Translations under genes and position numbers: made by a program | Part shown: piece by piece, positions 35,377-44,719 of the stretch | How positions within the stretch are numbered: position 1 is the stretch's first letter | Layout: each line of letters starts with the position of its first letter | The notes under the pieces: generated by a model | Databases searched by the model: none | What the model was told of the DNA's origin: nothing | What the model saw: the letters and a program-made list of their open reading frames with translations, nothing else | Assembly (NCBI RefSeq): GCF_023221595.1 | Contig: NZ_CP096563.1 | Span: 4,222,001-4,286,000 of the forward strand | Source of the DNA: Rhodococcus qingshengii JCM 15477 | GTDB lineage: Bacteria; Actinomycetota; Actinomycetes; Mycobacteriales; Mycobacteriaceae | Direction: 5' to 3' | Length of the DNA stretch: 64,000 nucleotides

Positions 35377-36915
35377 TCAATTGCTCACATATTGAGACCG
35401 CAACTTGTGCTTGACGAGCTTTCCTGTAGCGGTCCTAGGCAATTCGTCGGCAAAGTCAATGCTTCTCGGAGCTTTGAAATGTGCGACCTGACTGCGAACG
35501 TATTCCAGCAATTCCTCGGCGACATGGGCACCAGGCTCGATTCCCTCCGCTAGTTGGACAACCGCCTTGACCTGCTCACCCATTTCTTCGTCGGGAACAC
35601 CGATGACCGCCACGTCGAACACCTTCGGGTGCAAAGTAAGGATGTTCTCGGACTCCTGTGGGTAGATATTCACACCACCGGAGATAATCGTGAACGCGGC
35701 GCGGTCGGTCAGATAAAGGAAACGCTCGGAGTCGATATAGCCGATATCTCCACTCGTCGTCCACGTCGGATGATCCGGATGCTGCGCGGCAGCCGTTTTC
35801 TCGGGATCATTGTGGTACCGGAACGGCAAAGTCTCCCGCTCCCAGAACACGGTACCGATCTCGCCGACCGGAAGATCGCGCCCGGCGTCGTCACAGATGT
35901 GCACGATCCCCATCACTCCGTCACGCCCGACGGAACCCGGATGCGACAAGGCCTGCTCACTGTTGATGAAGGTAGCGCCCGAACCCTCGGTCGAGGCGTA
36001 GTACTCGTAGATCACCGGCCCCCACCAGTCGATCATTGCCGTCTTCACTTCGGGCGGGCAGGGAGCAGCAGCGTGAATGGCGACCTTCACCGTCGAGACG
36101 TCGTAACGATCACGGGTCTCCTTCGGAAGTTTCAACATTCGAACGAACATCGTCGGTACCCACTGACTGTGCGTCACAGCGTATTTACCGATCAACTCCA
36201 GCGCGGTTTCGGCTTCGAATGCATCCATCAAGATCACGGTTCCGCCGACCGAATTGATCACGCCGCAAAAACGCAGGGGCGCCGCGTGATAGACCGGAGC
36301 CGGGCACAAATAGACTGTGTCGGAATCGAACCCGTACATCGGTGCGAACACCGCGGTGTACGGATCCATGGTGGTGTTCACCTCACCCTCCGGGAGATCT
36401 CCTTTGATCCCCTTCGGCCTGCCGGTCGTTCCCGACGAATACAGCATGTCAGCCCCACGCGGCTGCGAGTCGAGTGGAGCAGTGGACTGCGCATCGACCG
36501 CGTCTTCGTAGTCGTCGAAGCCCTCGAGGGCGCCGCCGTACACCAATCGGTGCCGCACGCGTGGAATCAGCTTCTCGTCCAACGGAACTGCTGCGGACGC
36601 CTGCCCCGACGCCACCAGAATTGTCGCCTCGCAGTCGTCGACGATGTAGGCAGCCTCCGCAGCCGTGAGATGCCAGTTCACCGCGGTGATGTAGAGGCCG
36701 GATCTCAACGCTGCCCAGTACACCTCGAACGCCCGGAGATCGTTGTTCGAGATGAGAGCGACGTGGTCCCCAGGCTTGGCACCGACACTTCGGAAGTATC
36801 GCGCCAACTGCGTCGACCGTTCGTCGAGTTCCCGATAGGTGATGGACTCACCCGTCGCAGGGCGAATGACGGCGGGCTTGTCCGGCGTGGACTGGACAAA
36901 ATTTCCTGGAAACAC
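35377..36915 (-). CDS. Acyl-CoA synthetase (AMP-binding, FadD-type)
   Basis: 512 residues. The P-loop signature is MLYSSGTTGRPKGIKG near residue 160, with YEYYASTEG for adenylate binding, a TSGDIGYID hinge Asp region, and the C-terminal catalytic lysine in RTATGKLVKHK. It activates a carboxylic acid to its CoA thioester via an acyl-adenylate. The short chain length and motif pattern fit the long-chain/cholesterol-related actinobacterial FadD group; the substrate is undetermined. ATG at 36915; divergent from the DinB-like gene. Confidence 0.9.
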   Translation of the reverse strand: MFPGNFVQSTPDKPAVIRPATGESITYRELDERSTQLARYFRSVGAKPGDHVALISNNDLRAFEVYWAALRSGLYITAVNWHLTAAEAAYIVDDCEATILVASGQASAAVPLDEKLIPRVRHRLVYGGALEGFDDYEDAVDAQSTAPLDSQPRGADMLYSSGTTGRPKGIKGDLPEGEVNTTMDPYTAVFAPMYGFDSDTVYLCPAPVYHAAPLRFCGVINSVGGTVILMDAFEAETALELIGKYAVTHSQWVPTMFVRMLKLPKETRDRYDVSTVKVAIHAAAPCPPEVKTAMIDWWGPVIYEYYASTEGSGATFINSEQALSHPGSVGRDGVMGIVHICDDAGRDLPVGEIGTVFWERETLPFRYHNDPEKTAAAQHPDHPTWTTSGDIGYIDSERFLYLTDRAAFTIISGGVNIYPQESENILTLHPKVFDVAVIGVPDEEMGEQVKAVVQLAEGIEPGAHVAEELLEYVRSQVAHFKAPRSIDFADELPRTATGKLVKHKLRSQYVSN

Positions 36916-37106
36916 GAAGACTCCTCTGTCGGTGACGACAACGCCGCGTGAGCCTGATTCGGCGTCGACAATCCTGGTCTACCACAGGAACTCTGCCACC
37001 CTCGGAGGTTTGGCGACACCGACTCGAAGCATGGGAATGCCCGCTCACTTATCCGCCGGGACATACAGTGAGGAGAACCGCACCGTCCGAAACAGGAGAT
37101 GTCCAC

Positions 37107-37925
37107 ATGAGTGGTTGGCCCCAGGACTCAGTAGTCGACGCATTGACCGAGGAATGGAGAGTCATCGACGCACTGCTGGCCGAACTCGACGGCGATCAGT
37201 GGTTGGCACCGTCGAACCTTCCGGGGTGGACGGTTCACGACATCGTGTCCCATCTGATCGGTACAGAATCACTGCTCTCGGGCATCAATCCGCCGTCGAT
37301 CAATCTGGACGTGCACGCATTGCCCCACGTCCACAACGAGATTGCGGCGTTCAACGAGCGCTGGGTCGAAGGCCTGCGGCGGACACCGCACTCGGACCTG
37401 CTGACCCGATATCGCGAGATCACCGCCGAACGAACCGAAGCGCTGCGCTCGATGACCAGCGCGGACTGGGACGCCGAGACACAAACACCGGTCGGTCTTG
37501 CGCCCTATGGCCGGTTCATGCGTATTCGGACCTTCGACTGTTGGATGCACGAACTCGACATCAGAGATGCAGTTGGCATTCCGGGTGAGGAAGGCGGATT
37601 GCGCGCGGAGACTGCATTCGGCGAAATCACCAGCGCGCTCGGATTCGTCGTCGGAAAACGAGGAAAGGCGCCAGAGGGAGCACGGATCACTTTCGAACTC
37701 GAAGGGCCACTTACCCGTTCACTTCACGTCTCGGTCGACGCGCGAGCAACACTCGTCCCGGAGTTGGACGGTCCGGCGACCACGACCATCTCGATGAGCT
37801 CACCGCTCTTCACCCGAATTGCCGGTGGCCGCGTCCACGCTTCGGATCACCGAACCGACATCTCGCTTCGCGGTGACACCACGGTGGGCACACGCGTCGT
37901 CGACAATCTGGCGTTCACGATTTGA
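37107..37925 (+). CDS. DinB/MDMPI-fold protein (TIGR03083 family)
   Basis: 272 residues. The N-terminal four-helix mycothiol-dependent maleylpyruvate isomerase fold has LTEEWRVIDALLAEL and the metal His in TVHDIVSHLIG, with RTFDCWMHELDIRDAVG as the second metal-binding helix. A C-terminal SCP-like domain (ARITFELEG) follows. Members use mycothiol or detoxify reactive compounds; the actual substrate is not known. ATG at 37107 with AGGAGATG before it; earlier starts are discarded. Confidence 0.82.
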   Translation: MSGWPQDSVVDALTEEWRVIDALLAELDGDQWLAPSNLPGWTVHDIVSHLIGTESLLSGINPPSINLDVHALPHVHNEIAAFNERWVEGLRRTPHSDLLTRYREITAERTEALRSMTSADWDAETQTPVGLAPYGRFMRIRTFDCWMHELDIRDAVGIPGEEGGLRAETAFGEITSALGFVVGKRGKAPEGARITFELEGPLTRSLHVSVDARATLVPELDGPATTTISMSSPLFTRIAGGRVHASDHRTDISLRGDTTVGTRVVDNLAFTI

Positions 37926-37959
37926 GGGCTGGGTGGGTAGGTCGCGAAGGTACTGAGAA

Positions 37960-38583
37960 GTGAAACTGTTTCTCTCGTCCTACCGATTCGGCGACCACCG
38001 CGAGGCCTTTGTCGATCTCGTAGGCCGCGGCGCTCGCATCGCAGTCATCGCCGCGGCTGCAGATTCGTGGCCCGTCAATGCCCGCAGTTCAGCAGTCACC
38101 AGCGAACTGACTCCACTACGGGCAGCCGGCTTCACCGCAGAGGAAGTGGATGTCCGAGACTTCCTGGGTGCACCGGAAGCACTGGAACTCCGGCTCCGCG
38201 ATTTCGACTGCCTGTGGGTTCGCGGCGGAAACACGTTCGTCCTGCGAGCTCAGCTAGCTCGAAGTGGCGCTGACCGGGTCATCGAGATGCTGGTTCGTTC
38301 AGGCGTCGTGGCCTATGCGGGATACAGCGCCGGAGCGTGCCTGGCGACTCCGACTCTGATCGGGCTGGACGCGTCGGACGACCCCGCTGAAGTCATGCCA
38401 ACGTGCGGTATCGACCCGATCTGGTCCGGGCTCGCGCTGATCGACTTCGCGATAGTGCCGCACGGCGGCGATTCGCTACTCGAAGATCCACAGGTGACTG
38501 CGCGGACGGTTGCGGCCCTGACCACGGCGGGCGTGCAATTCACCGTGCTCACCGATTACGAGGTGATACTCGTCGACCGTTGA
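37960..38583 (+). CDS. Peptidase S51 family protein (PepE/cyanophycinase-like)
   Basis: 207 residues. The nucleophile serine is in the elbow YAGYSAGACLA (Ser123), and WVRGGNTFVLR precedes it as in alpha-aspartyl dipeptidases. The later IVPHGGDSLLED may supply the catalytic His. It likely cleaves Asp-X dipeptides in the cytosol. GTG start at 37960 with a weak ribosome site, 34 bases after the DinB-like gene. Confidence 0.83.
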   Translation: MKLFLSSYRFGDHREAFVDLVGRGARIAVIAAAADSWPVNARSSAVTSELTPLRAAGFTAEEVDVRDFLGAPEALELRLRDFDCLWVRGGNTFVLRAQLARSGADRVIEMLVRSGVVAYAGYSAGACLATPTLIGLDASDDPAEVMPTCGIDPIWSGLALIDFAIVPHGGDSLLEDPQVTARTVAALTTAGVQFTVLTDYEVILVDR

Positions 38584-38640
38584 TGTAACGCAGACGGTTG
38601 ATCTTGACGCAGACTGAGCAGTCGACTCGGCCCGACCGGA

Positions 38641-38967
38641 TCAGCCGTGCTCTGCCACCGCGGTTCCGGCTGCCGGCGACTGACGCTCGAGCCTCGTCCA
38701 CGCGATCTCCCAGCGCTTGACAGAGACCTCGTCAGCGTCCTCGAGAAGGGCGTCGAGGAGCAGGCGTGGATTTTCGCGCCATGCCAGTTCAGCGGCATGG
38801 ACTTCCGCAGCCGAGAACAACCCGGAAGCCTCGAGATCACGAATCCATTCGCAGATCTCGCCTCGGTGAATCCGTGCGATGGTCTCGTATCCCAGACCTT
38901 CGTCAAGGAAGTCGTACGAAAAAATTGCGGCAAAGTAACTGTTCGACTCACGCTGCCCGAAAATCAT
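38641..38967 (-). CDS. Hypothetical protein, 108 residues
   Basis: Not recognised. Starts at ATG 38967 with GAGGAAGGA six bases upstream. The longer frame back to 39171 is rejected because it contains two TTA codons and lacks a ribosome site. The product is soluble and mostly helical (SYFAAIFSYDFLDEGLGY, then alternating acidic and Trp residues), without a signal peptide or metal motif. It is convergent with the S51 gene. Confidence 0.6.
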   Translation of the reverse strand: MIFGQRESNSYFAAIFSYDFLDEGLGYETIARIHRGEICEWIRDLEASGLFSAAEVHAAELAWRENPRLLLDALLEDADEVSVKRWEIAWTRLERQSPAAGTAVAEHG

Positions 38968-39541
38968 GTGCGTTCCTTCCTCGAAGTTGTCCGACGAAGA
39001 CTCGAAATCGAACCGTTGAGCAGCGACGCCAAAGTTTTTTTGGCGAAGTTGTAACGCTTCTTCTATCCCCGACGATTCAAACGCTAACCCCCCGAGCGGG
39101 TCTTTGGGATCACGTCCGAGAAACGATCTGATGACCAACGCAATACCCCTGGGGTTTCCGGCCACTCGCACCCATCATCGACACGTAACCAGCGCGCCGC
39201 TGACCTGCAATTTGCCCGTTTCAGGCCCTCCACTTAATCCATCCGAACAGACGACAAAAAACTTTGTGACCGGTCCCACATATTGGGATAGTTACGATCG
39301 TGATGCATATGTATCACCCGTTGTGGGCACAAAAGTACGGGCAAATCGGCACGTACAGACCAGTTTTGTTCGTTCTCCATGGCGACGAAGGTCCCTTGAA
39401 CGGTCGTCCAGTTGTAGTTGCGCTAAGTAACGGATCCCACGTCGGCAACCGATATTGCGGACGGCCTGCCAGGTAGCGTGCTCCAGAGAACGTAGACGCG
39501 GCGCGGCGCAACCGGCCGCCCTTTCGAAACGGAGCCCGAAG
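38968..39541. other. 574-base intergenic region
   Basis: No convincing gene. It holds a hairpin with arms GCCAAA/TTTGGC near 39031-39046, the palindrome ACCCCTGGGGT at 39145-39155, and the dyad TCCCA-CATAT-TGGGA at 39274-39288. Local base composition is more AT-rich than in the neighbours. A 57-codon frame from 39303 lacks a ribosome site. Confidence 0.6.
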
Positions 39542-39811
39542 ATGACCGAGACAGTGGCGCACAATCCCGCGGAAACGCGTTTCGAGATCCGAGTCGACGG
39601 CGAACTCGCCGGTTTCGCCGAGTACTCGGACCATTCCGGCGTCCGTGATTTCCACCACACGGTGACCTATCCGCAGTTTCGTGGGCGCGGGCTTGCCGCC
39701 ATCGTGGTGCGTGAAGCGCTCGATCAGACCCGGAACGAGGGATTGAAGATCCTTCCGACGTGCTCGTACGTCGAGAAGTTTGTTGCGGAGAACCCCGTCT
39801 ACCAGGCATAA
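39542..39811 (+). CDS. Small GNAT-fold acetyltransferase (YjdJ/GTL3B type)
   Basis: 89 residues. The CoA-binding segment is YPQFRGRGLAAIVVREALDQ, and a C-terminal LPTCSYVEKFVAENP motif is conserved in this minimal GNAT group. It starts at the ATG at 39542 near CGAAG. Substrate unknown. Confidence 0.85.
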   Translation: MTETVAHNPAETRFEIRVDGELAGFAEYSDHSGVRDFHHTVTYPQFRGRGLAAIVVREALDQTRNEGLKILPTCSYVEKFVAENPVYQA

Positions 39812-39924
39812 CCGAACGAGAACGGCCGGCGAAAAACCAGTCGCGAACCTGCAGACCCCGCTGCTAGCGTCGATGGTGCCGTCGTCGAAATCCTGGGCGG
39901 CACCATCTCGGGGAAGGAAAGAAC

Positions 39925-41199
39925 GTGGTCGCCTCAGCAGATCGGCGTCCACCTGCGTCCACGGACGTAACTATCCCCAGCTATCTCCCTCTCGTACTGG
40001 TCAATCTCGCGACGCTGTTCTCGGCGATCGGCAACGGTATCGCCATCGTCGTGCTCCCCTGGCTGGTTCTCGAACGAACCGGTAAGGCTACCGACGCGGC
40101 GATAGTTGCCGGCGCAGCAGCCATTCCGCTACTCGTGTCGAGCCTGTTTTCGGGGACATTCGTCGACAAGTTCGGACGCCGTCGAACGTCGATGATTTCC
40201 GACGCTCTCTCTGCGATGTCCGTTGCAGCGATTCCGATCATCGCGGCCACCGCGGGCTTGACGATCCCGGTGATCGCGGCGTTGGCCGCACTCGGCGCCG
40301 TGTTCGACCCCGCCGGAATGGCGGCGAGGGAGTCCATGCTGCCTGCAGCGACTCGGACCGCCAAGTGGAAGCTCGATCGAACCAACAGTGTGTACGAGGC
40401 CAACTTCAACGTCGCGTATCTGATCGGCCCTGGCATCGGCGGTGTCCTCATCGCAACGATCGGAGCGGTGAACACGCTCTGGGTCACGGCGGCAGGATTT
40501 GTGTTCTCGATAGTCGTGGTCGCCTTCATCCGGCTTCCCGGCGCCGGAGTGCCCGAACACGAACACCGTCCGAAATCGATCTGGCACGGCACACTCGACG
40601 GTCTTCGGTTCGTCTGGAACAACAAACTGCTGCGCACCCTGGCGCTGATCGACATGGCAGTCGTCGCGCTCTACATGCCGGTGGAGAGTGTCGTGTTCCC
40701 GGTGTACTTCACAGAGTTGGATCAACCGGCCCAACTCGGATCGGTGTTGATGGCCTTGGCGATCGGCGGCATCATCGGCTCTCTCGCCTACGCCCCACTG
40801 GCGCCGATCATGTCCCGGCGGCTGATCATGATTTTTGCCGTCGCCGTTCTCGGCATAGCGATGCTGGCCATGGCGCTCCTACCTCCACTGTGGGTGATCC
40901 TCGTACTTGCCGGACTGCAGGGCCTCGTCTACGGACCAGTCGGCCCGATCGCCAACTACGCCATGCAGACGCACAGCCCGGAGCACATGCGTGGACGCGT
41001 CGTCGGTGTCATGACGTCGACGGCCTACGCCGCAGGCCCGCTCGGCTACCTCGCGGTCGGCCCGCTGCTCGATCAGCTCGGAATCGCGTCGACCTTTGTG
41101 GCCCTGTCGATTCCGATCATCCTGATCGCCGCAGTATGTGCCTCCCTACCGGTGCTTCGCGAACTCGATCGTCCGCGGCACTCGACCGACGTCAGTTGA
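39925..41199 (+). CDS. MFS transporter (MFS_3/enterobactin-exporter type)
   Basis: 424 residues, about twelve membrane segments. FVDKFGRRRTSMISD is the loop 2-3 motif; DPAGMAARESMLPA and GPVGPIANYAMQ are typical of the EntS-like MFS_3 group. GTG start with GGGAAGGAAAGAAC. Its last bases overlap the convergent carboxylesterase by eight. Probable exporter, substrate unknown. Confidence 0.85.
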   Translation: MVASADRRPPASTDVTIPSYLPLVLVNLATLFSAIGNGIAIVVLPWLVLERTGKATDAAIVAGAAAIPLLVSSLFSGTFVDKFGRRRTSMISDALSAMSVAAIPIIAATAGLTIPVIAALAALGAVFDPAGMAARESMLPAATRTAKWKLDRTNSVYEANFNVAYLIGPGIGGVLIATIGAVNTLWVTAAGFVFSIVVVAFIRLPGAGVPEHEHRPKSIWHGTLDGLRFVWNNKLLRTLALIDMAVVALYMPVESVVFPVYFTELDQPAQLGSVLMALAIGGIIGSLAYAPLAPIMSRRLIMIFAVAVLGIAMLAMALLPPLWVILVLAGLQGLVYGPVGPIANYAMQTHSPEHMRGRVVGVMTSTAYAAGPLGYLAVGPLLDQLGIASTFVALSIPIILIAAVCASLPVLRELDRPRHSTDVS

Positions 41200-42760
41200 A
41201 CCCCATCACGTCGTTGCCCCAGGCGACGCGCAGTCCGTGATCGGGGTCGCTGACGAGGGTGTCGGCGGAGTCGATCAACAGCGTCGACCGCTTCTCTTCC
41301 TCGTACGGCGCCCAGTGCTTCGAACCGTCGAGAGCTGCGGGCACGGCATGCCGCGCGAAGGCCAACCACCGCCGTTGGATACGGCCGGCCACCTCCATCG
41401 CGGCCTTCCGTCCGCCGAGCCAGAACGTGGGGTCGACGTTCAGGGTTCCGAAATTGCCGAATACATAAGGTAATTCGGTCGCGTGGCCCGCGCCGATCCG
41501 CGCCGCCTTGAGCATCGGCGTCGCGTGATCGAAGCGGTAGACCCACGTAGGGGAATGCCTGCAGTGCGCGTCGGCGATCCACAGGGTCGGCATGCGAAAC
41601 GCCGCGTCCCGTGAAAGCGCCAGCGCACCACTCGGTTTCGCATGGTCAGGGTAAGCCGACATGATCTCGGCAAGTTTGGTCGCCGAGATGTCGGGGTGAT
41701 CGTCGGCCAGTAATTGGAGCATTGCCTCGACGGACTGCGCACTCACCGGCATCAGCGGAGACTTCATGAACTTGAAGATCGACGCCTCGTCCTTGTTGGA
41801 ACCGATGATCAGTGGGATTCGGTGCGCGTAACCCTTCTGGAAAGCCGCAACCGGGTAGTGCGGCACCAGATCGCGATCGACAACGGGTGCCATCGCCAAA
41901 GTTCCCGGAATCCGGGTCGGAATTTCGTTGACCAAATCATCGCTTGCCTTGACGAGCAGTTCCAGATCCGTGGTCAGCAGATCGCCTGCGTCTTCGGGGT
42001 CGATCGAGAGCAGTTCGAGAAACCGCTCTGCAACGGTCTTGGCGCGCTCGGCCCCGTAGACGGAGGTCGCGGGCGGACTCTGGGCAATCGCACGATGGAA
42101 CAGACCTTCGGCGCTCGGACAGGTCATGAGCGTCGTGATGGATCCTGCGCCGGAGGACTCCCCGAACACGGTCACCGCACTCGGGTCACCACCGAAGGCG
42201 TCGATGTTGTCTCGAACCCATTCGAGTGCCGCAATCTGGTCTCGCAGACCACAGTTCGATTCGAAAACAGTATCCGCGGTGGAGAATGCAGACAGGTCCA
42301 GGAATCCGAGTGCGCCGACGCGATAGTTGAAGGAGACGAGAACGACGTCACCGGTTTCAGCCAGATGACGGCCGTCGTAGATCGTTTGGGCGGCGGATCC
42401 GAGGCAGTAGGCGCCGCCGTGAATCCACACCATCACCGGTCGCGGCGTGCCGTCGGGTCGCGGGGCCCAGACGTTGATCGACAGGCAGTCCTCGTCGATT
42501 TTGAAGGCCCGATCGATCGGAACCGCCGGACTCTGGCCTTGCGGCGCGATCGGCCCGAACTCACGACAGTCGCGCACCCCGTCCCACGACTGTGCGGGTT
42601 GCGGCGCTCGGAACCTCCGCTCACCCACCGGCGCCGCTGCGTAGGGCATGCCCTTCCACGCGAATACACCGCCATCCGGATACCCGCGGGCTTCTCCGCC
42701 TCGCGCCCGGATCACCAGAGTTCCGTCCTCGCCGAGATTTGGTCGAACGTCGGTCTCCAT
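41192..42760 (-). CDS. Type B carboxylesterase
   Basis: 522 residues, alpha/beta hydrolase. Oxyanion HGGAYCLGSA near residue 114; nucleophile elbow GESSGAG with Ser202; LIIGSNKDEA before the acid region; and a C-terminal His in GAGHATELPYVF. All catalytic elements are present. No signal peptide, so it acts in the cytoplasm. Broad ester substrates are expected. Confidence 0.9.
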   Translation of the reverse strand: METDVRPNLGEDGTLVIRARGGEARGYPDGGVFAWKGMPYAAAPVGERRFRAPQPAQSWDGVRDCREFGPIAPQGQSPAVPIDRAFKIDEDCLSINVWAPRPDGTPRPVMVWIHGGAYCLGSAAQTIYDGRHLAETGDVVLVSFNYRVGALGFLDLSAFSTADTVFESNCGLRDQIAALEWVRDNIDAFGGDPSAVTVFGESSGAGSITTLMTCPSAEGLFHRAIAQSPPATSVYGAERAKTVAERFLELLSIDPEDAGDLLTTDLELLVKASDDLVNEIPTRIPGTLAMAPVVDRDLVPHYPVAAFQKGYAHRIPLIIGSNKDEASIFKFMKSPLMPVSAQSVEAMLQLLADDHPDISATKLAEIMSAYPDHAKPSGALALSRDAAFRMPTLWIADAHCRHSPTWVYRFDHATPMLKAARIGAGHATELPYVFGNFGTLNVDPTFWLGGRKAAMEVAGRIQRRWLAFARHAVPAALDGSKHWAPYEEEKRSTLLIDSADTLVSDPDHGLRVAWGNDVMGFN

Positions 42761-42869
42761 GTCTGAATCCCCTCCCGACCCGCGCGTGTGGCAATCAAGA
42801 CCAAACCTACCAATCTCGGACGGGTGTGCGCCGAGTACACAACCCCTCGGTGTTAAGGTCGCCTAGTTC

Positions 42870-42945
42870 TGACACGGGGTGCTCCGCATGGGCGGGGCTG
42901 AGAACACACCCGGGAACCTGATCAGGTAATGCTGACGAAGGGATG
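42870..42945 (+). promoter_or_regulatory. TPP riboswitch (THI element)
   Basis: Conserved blocks in order: ACGGGGTGC, GGGGCTGAGA, ACCTGATCAGGTAATGC and GACGAAGGGA, ending just before the tenA ATG. Thiamine pyrophosphate binding would hide the ribosome site (GAAGGGA) and shut off translation of the operon. Confidence 0.95.
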
Positions 42946-42947
42946 TC

Positions 42948-43691
42948 ATGGCTACTACGCAGCCTGCATACAATTCTGCCGAAAACTCGGTGGCCACAGC
43001 GCCGTCGACGGATCGGTTCACAGATCGACTCTGGGCCGAGACGAAGGCCCTCCGCGAGTCGATCGACTCACTGGAGTTCCTCCGCCGCCTCGGCGACGGA
43101 ACATTGCCTCTCGACGCGTTCCGCACGTACATCGAGCAGGACAAGCTTTATCTCGAGGGATATTCGAAAGCGTTGTCCCTGGTCGCGGCCCACGCCCCGG
43201 ATCCGCAGTCCGCGGGCTTCTGGTCGAATTCCGCGTCGACGGCAGCGACAGTGGAATCTGCGCTTCACGACGGACTTCTCACCGGTGGAATTCTTCCAGC
43301 GGGATCGGGAAGGCTCGAGCATTCGCAGGCCTGCCTGGGATACGTCTCGTATCTGACGGCGACTGCAGCAACTGCGCCTTACCCGGTCTCCGCCGCGGCA
43401 GTACTCCCCTGCTTCTGGATCTACGCCGAGGTCGGCCGCGATCTTGCCGCTTCAGCGCGCGAGGTACTCGACGCCGATCCGTCGCATCCGTACGCACAGT
43501 GGGTCACGACCTACGACGCACCCGAATTCCACGAGTCGGTGGCGCAGGCCCGCGTGCTGGTCGATGCTGCGGCCGAAGCTGCCACCGAGACAGAGCGTGA
43601 GGCGATGAGTGAAGCATTCCGCATCGCCAGCCGCTATGAGCTGATGTTCTGGGATTCCGCACTCCACCAGCAGCCTTGGCCGGCGTCGTGA
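42948..43691 (+). CDS. tenA: Thiaminase II / aminopyrimidine aminohydrolase
   Basis: 247 residues. Active-site elements of TenA: EQDKLYLEGYSKAL with Asp65, the catalytic Cys129 in SQACLGYVSYL, and Glu231 in SRYELMFWDSAL. It deaminates degraded thiamine pyrimidines to HMP. Directly under the TPP riboswitch and followed by the HMP-precursor transporter, so the operon salvages pyrimidine from the environment. Confidence 0.93.
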   Translation: MATTQPAYNSAENSVATAPSTDRFTDRLWAETKALRESIDSLEFLRRLGDGTLPLDAFRTYIEQDKLYLEGYSKALSLVAAHAPDPQSAGFWSNSASTAATVESALHDGLLTGGILPAGSGRLEHSQACLGYVSYLTATAATAPYPVSAAAVLPCFWIYAEVGRDLAASAREVLDADPSHPYAQWVTTYDAPEFHESVAQARVLVDAAAEAATETEREAMSEAFRIASRYELMFWDSALHQQPWPAS

Positions 43692-44719
43692 TGTCGTTTG
43701 CGGCGCTGCGCCGCACGCTTGCCACGTCTGCCGCGATCGCAGCCGCGTTCACAGTTCTGACCGGATGCGCCTCTGACACCGGCTCTTCCGACGGGACCAT
43801 TCGGTTCGCACTCGACTGGACACCGAACACGAACCACACCGGTTTGTACGTAGCACTCCAAGAGGGCTACTTCGAGGACGCCGGCCTGGACGTCTCGATC
43901 CTGCCGTACAACAACACCTCGCCCGACACCCTGGTCGATGCCGGCAATGCCGAGTTCGGCATCAGCACACAGAGTCAGGCCACGTTCGCCCGTGCAGCCG
44001 GCGCCGCCACGACATCCGTCATCGCGCCACTTCAGCACCGCGCCACCGGCATCGGCGTGAAGGCGGATCGTGCGGACATCACGCGCCCACGTGATCTCGA
44101 CGGGAAGACGTACGCCGGGTTCGGCGATCCCGGCGAAGTCGAAACGCTGCAGCAGATCATCCGCAACGACGGCGGGACCGGGAACTTCACGACGGTCACG
44201 CTCGGAACTTCCGCGTACGAAGCCGTGTACTCGGGCCAGGCAGACTTCACCGTCTCCTACTTTGCTTGGGAAGGCCTCGAAGCGGAGCGAAACGGAACTC
44301 CGATGCGGTACTTCCAGTACACCGATTACGGCTTCCCCGATGCATATTCGATCGTGATCAACGGCAACCAGCAGTGGTTGAAGGACCATCCCGACGAGGC
44401 ACGCAAGTTCGTCAAAGCCGTTCAGCGCGGATATCAGACTGCTGCCGACAACCCGGACCAGGCCGCGCAGGATCTCATCGACGCGAACCCCGGAGCATTC
44501 ACCGACGAAGACCTCGTGCGTGAGAGTCAGCGGATGCTCGCCGCCGACTACATGAAAGACGCCAACGGCGTTGTGGGCGCCCAGAATCTCGAAACCTGGT
44601 CGGGCTACTCGGGATTCCTCTTCGAGAACGGATTGCTCGCCGGACCCGACGGGAAGCCGTTGACCCAGAAGCCGGACTGGTCGGAGTACTTCACCAATGA
44701 GTATCTCGACGCGTCCTGA
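43691..44719 (+). CDS. thiY: Thiamine-precursor ABC transporter substrate-binding lipoprotein
   Basis: 342 residues. Lipoprotein signal peptide with lipobox LTGC (Cys26). NMT1/THI5-like periplasmic-binding fold with RFALDWTPNTNHTGLYVA and FGDPGEVETLQQ. It captures formylaminopyrimidine-type compounds outside the membrane. The ATG at 43691 shares one base with the tenA stop; a GTG just before it is an alternative. Confidence 0.92.
   Translation: MSFAALRRTLATSAAIAAAFTVLTGCASDTGSSDGTIRFALDWTPNTNHTGLYVALQEGYFEDAGLDVSILPYNNTSPDTLVDAGNAEFGISTQSQATFARAAGAATTSVIAPLQHRATGIGVKADRADITRPRDLDGKTYAGFGDPGEVETLQQIIRNDGGTGNFTTVTLGTSAYEAVYSGQADFTVSYFAWEGLEAERNGTPMRYFQYTDYGFPDAYSIVINGNQQWLKDHPDEARKFVKAVQRGYQTAADNPDQAAQDLIDANPGAFTDEDLVRESQRMLAADYMKDANGVVGAQNLETWSGYSGFLFENGLLAGPDGKPLTQKPDWSEYFTNEYLDAS

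Noticed and set aside
38968..39171. N-terminal extension of the hypothetical gene at 38641
   Set aside because: It contains two TTA codons and no ribosome site, whereas ATG 38967 has GAGGAAGGA in front.
39303..39476. 57-codon frame starting MHMYHPLW
   Set aside because: Looks somewhat coding, but has no ribosome site, no similarity I can name, and lies in the upstream region of the GNAT gene.
39314..39952. Leftward frame of 212 residues opposite the GNAT gene
   Set aside because: Antisense to a clear GNAT domain and Arg-rich.
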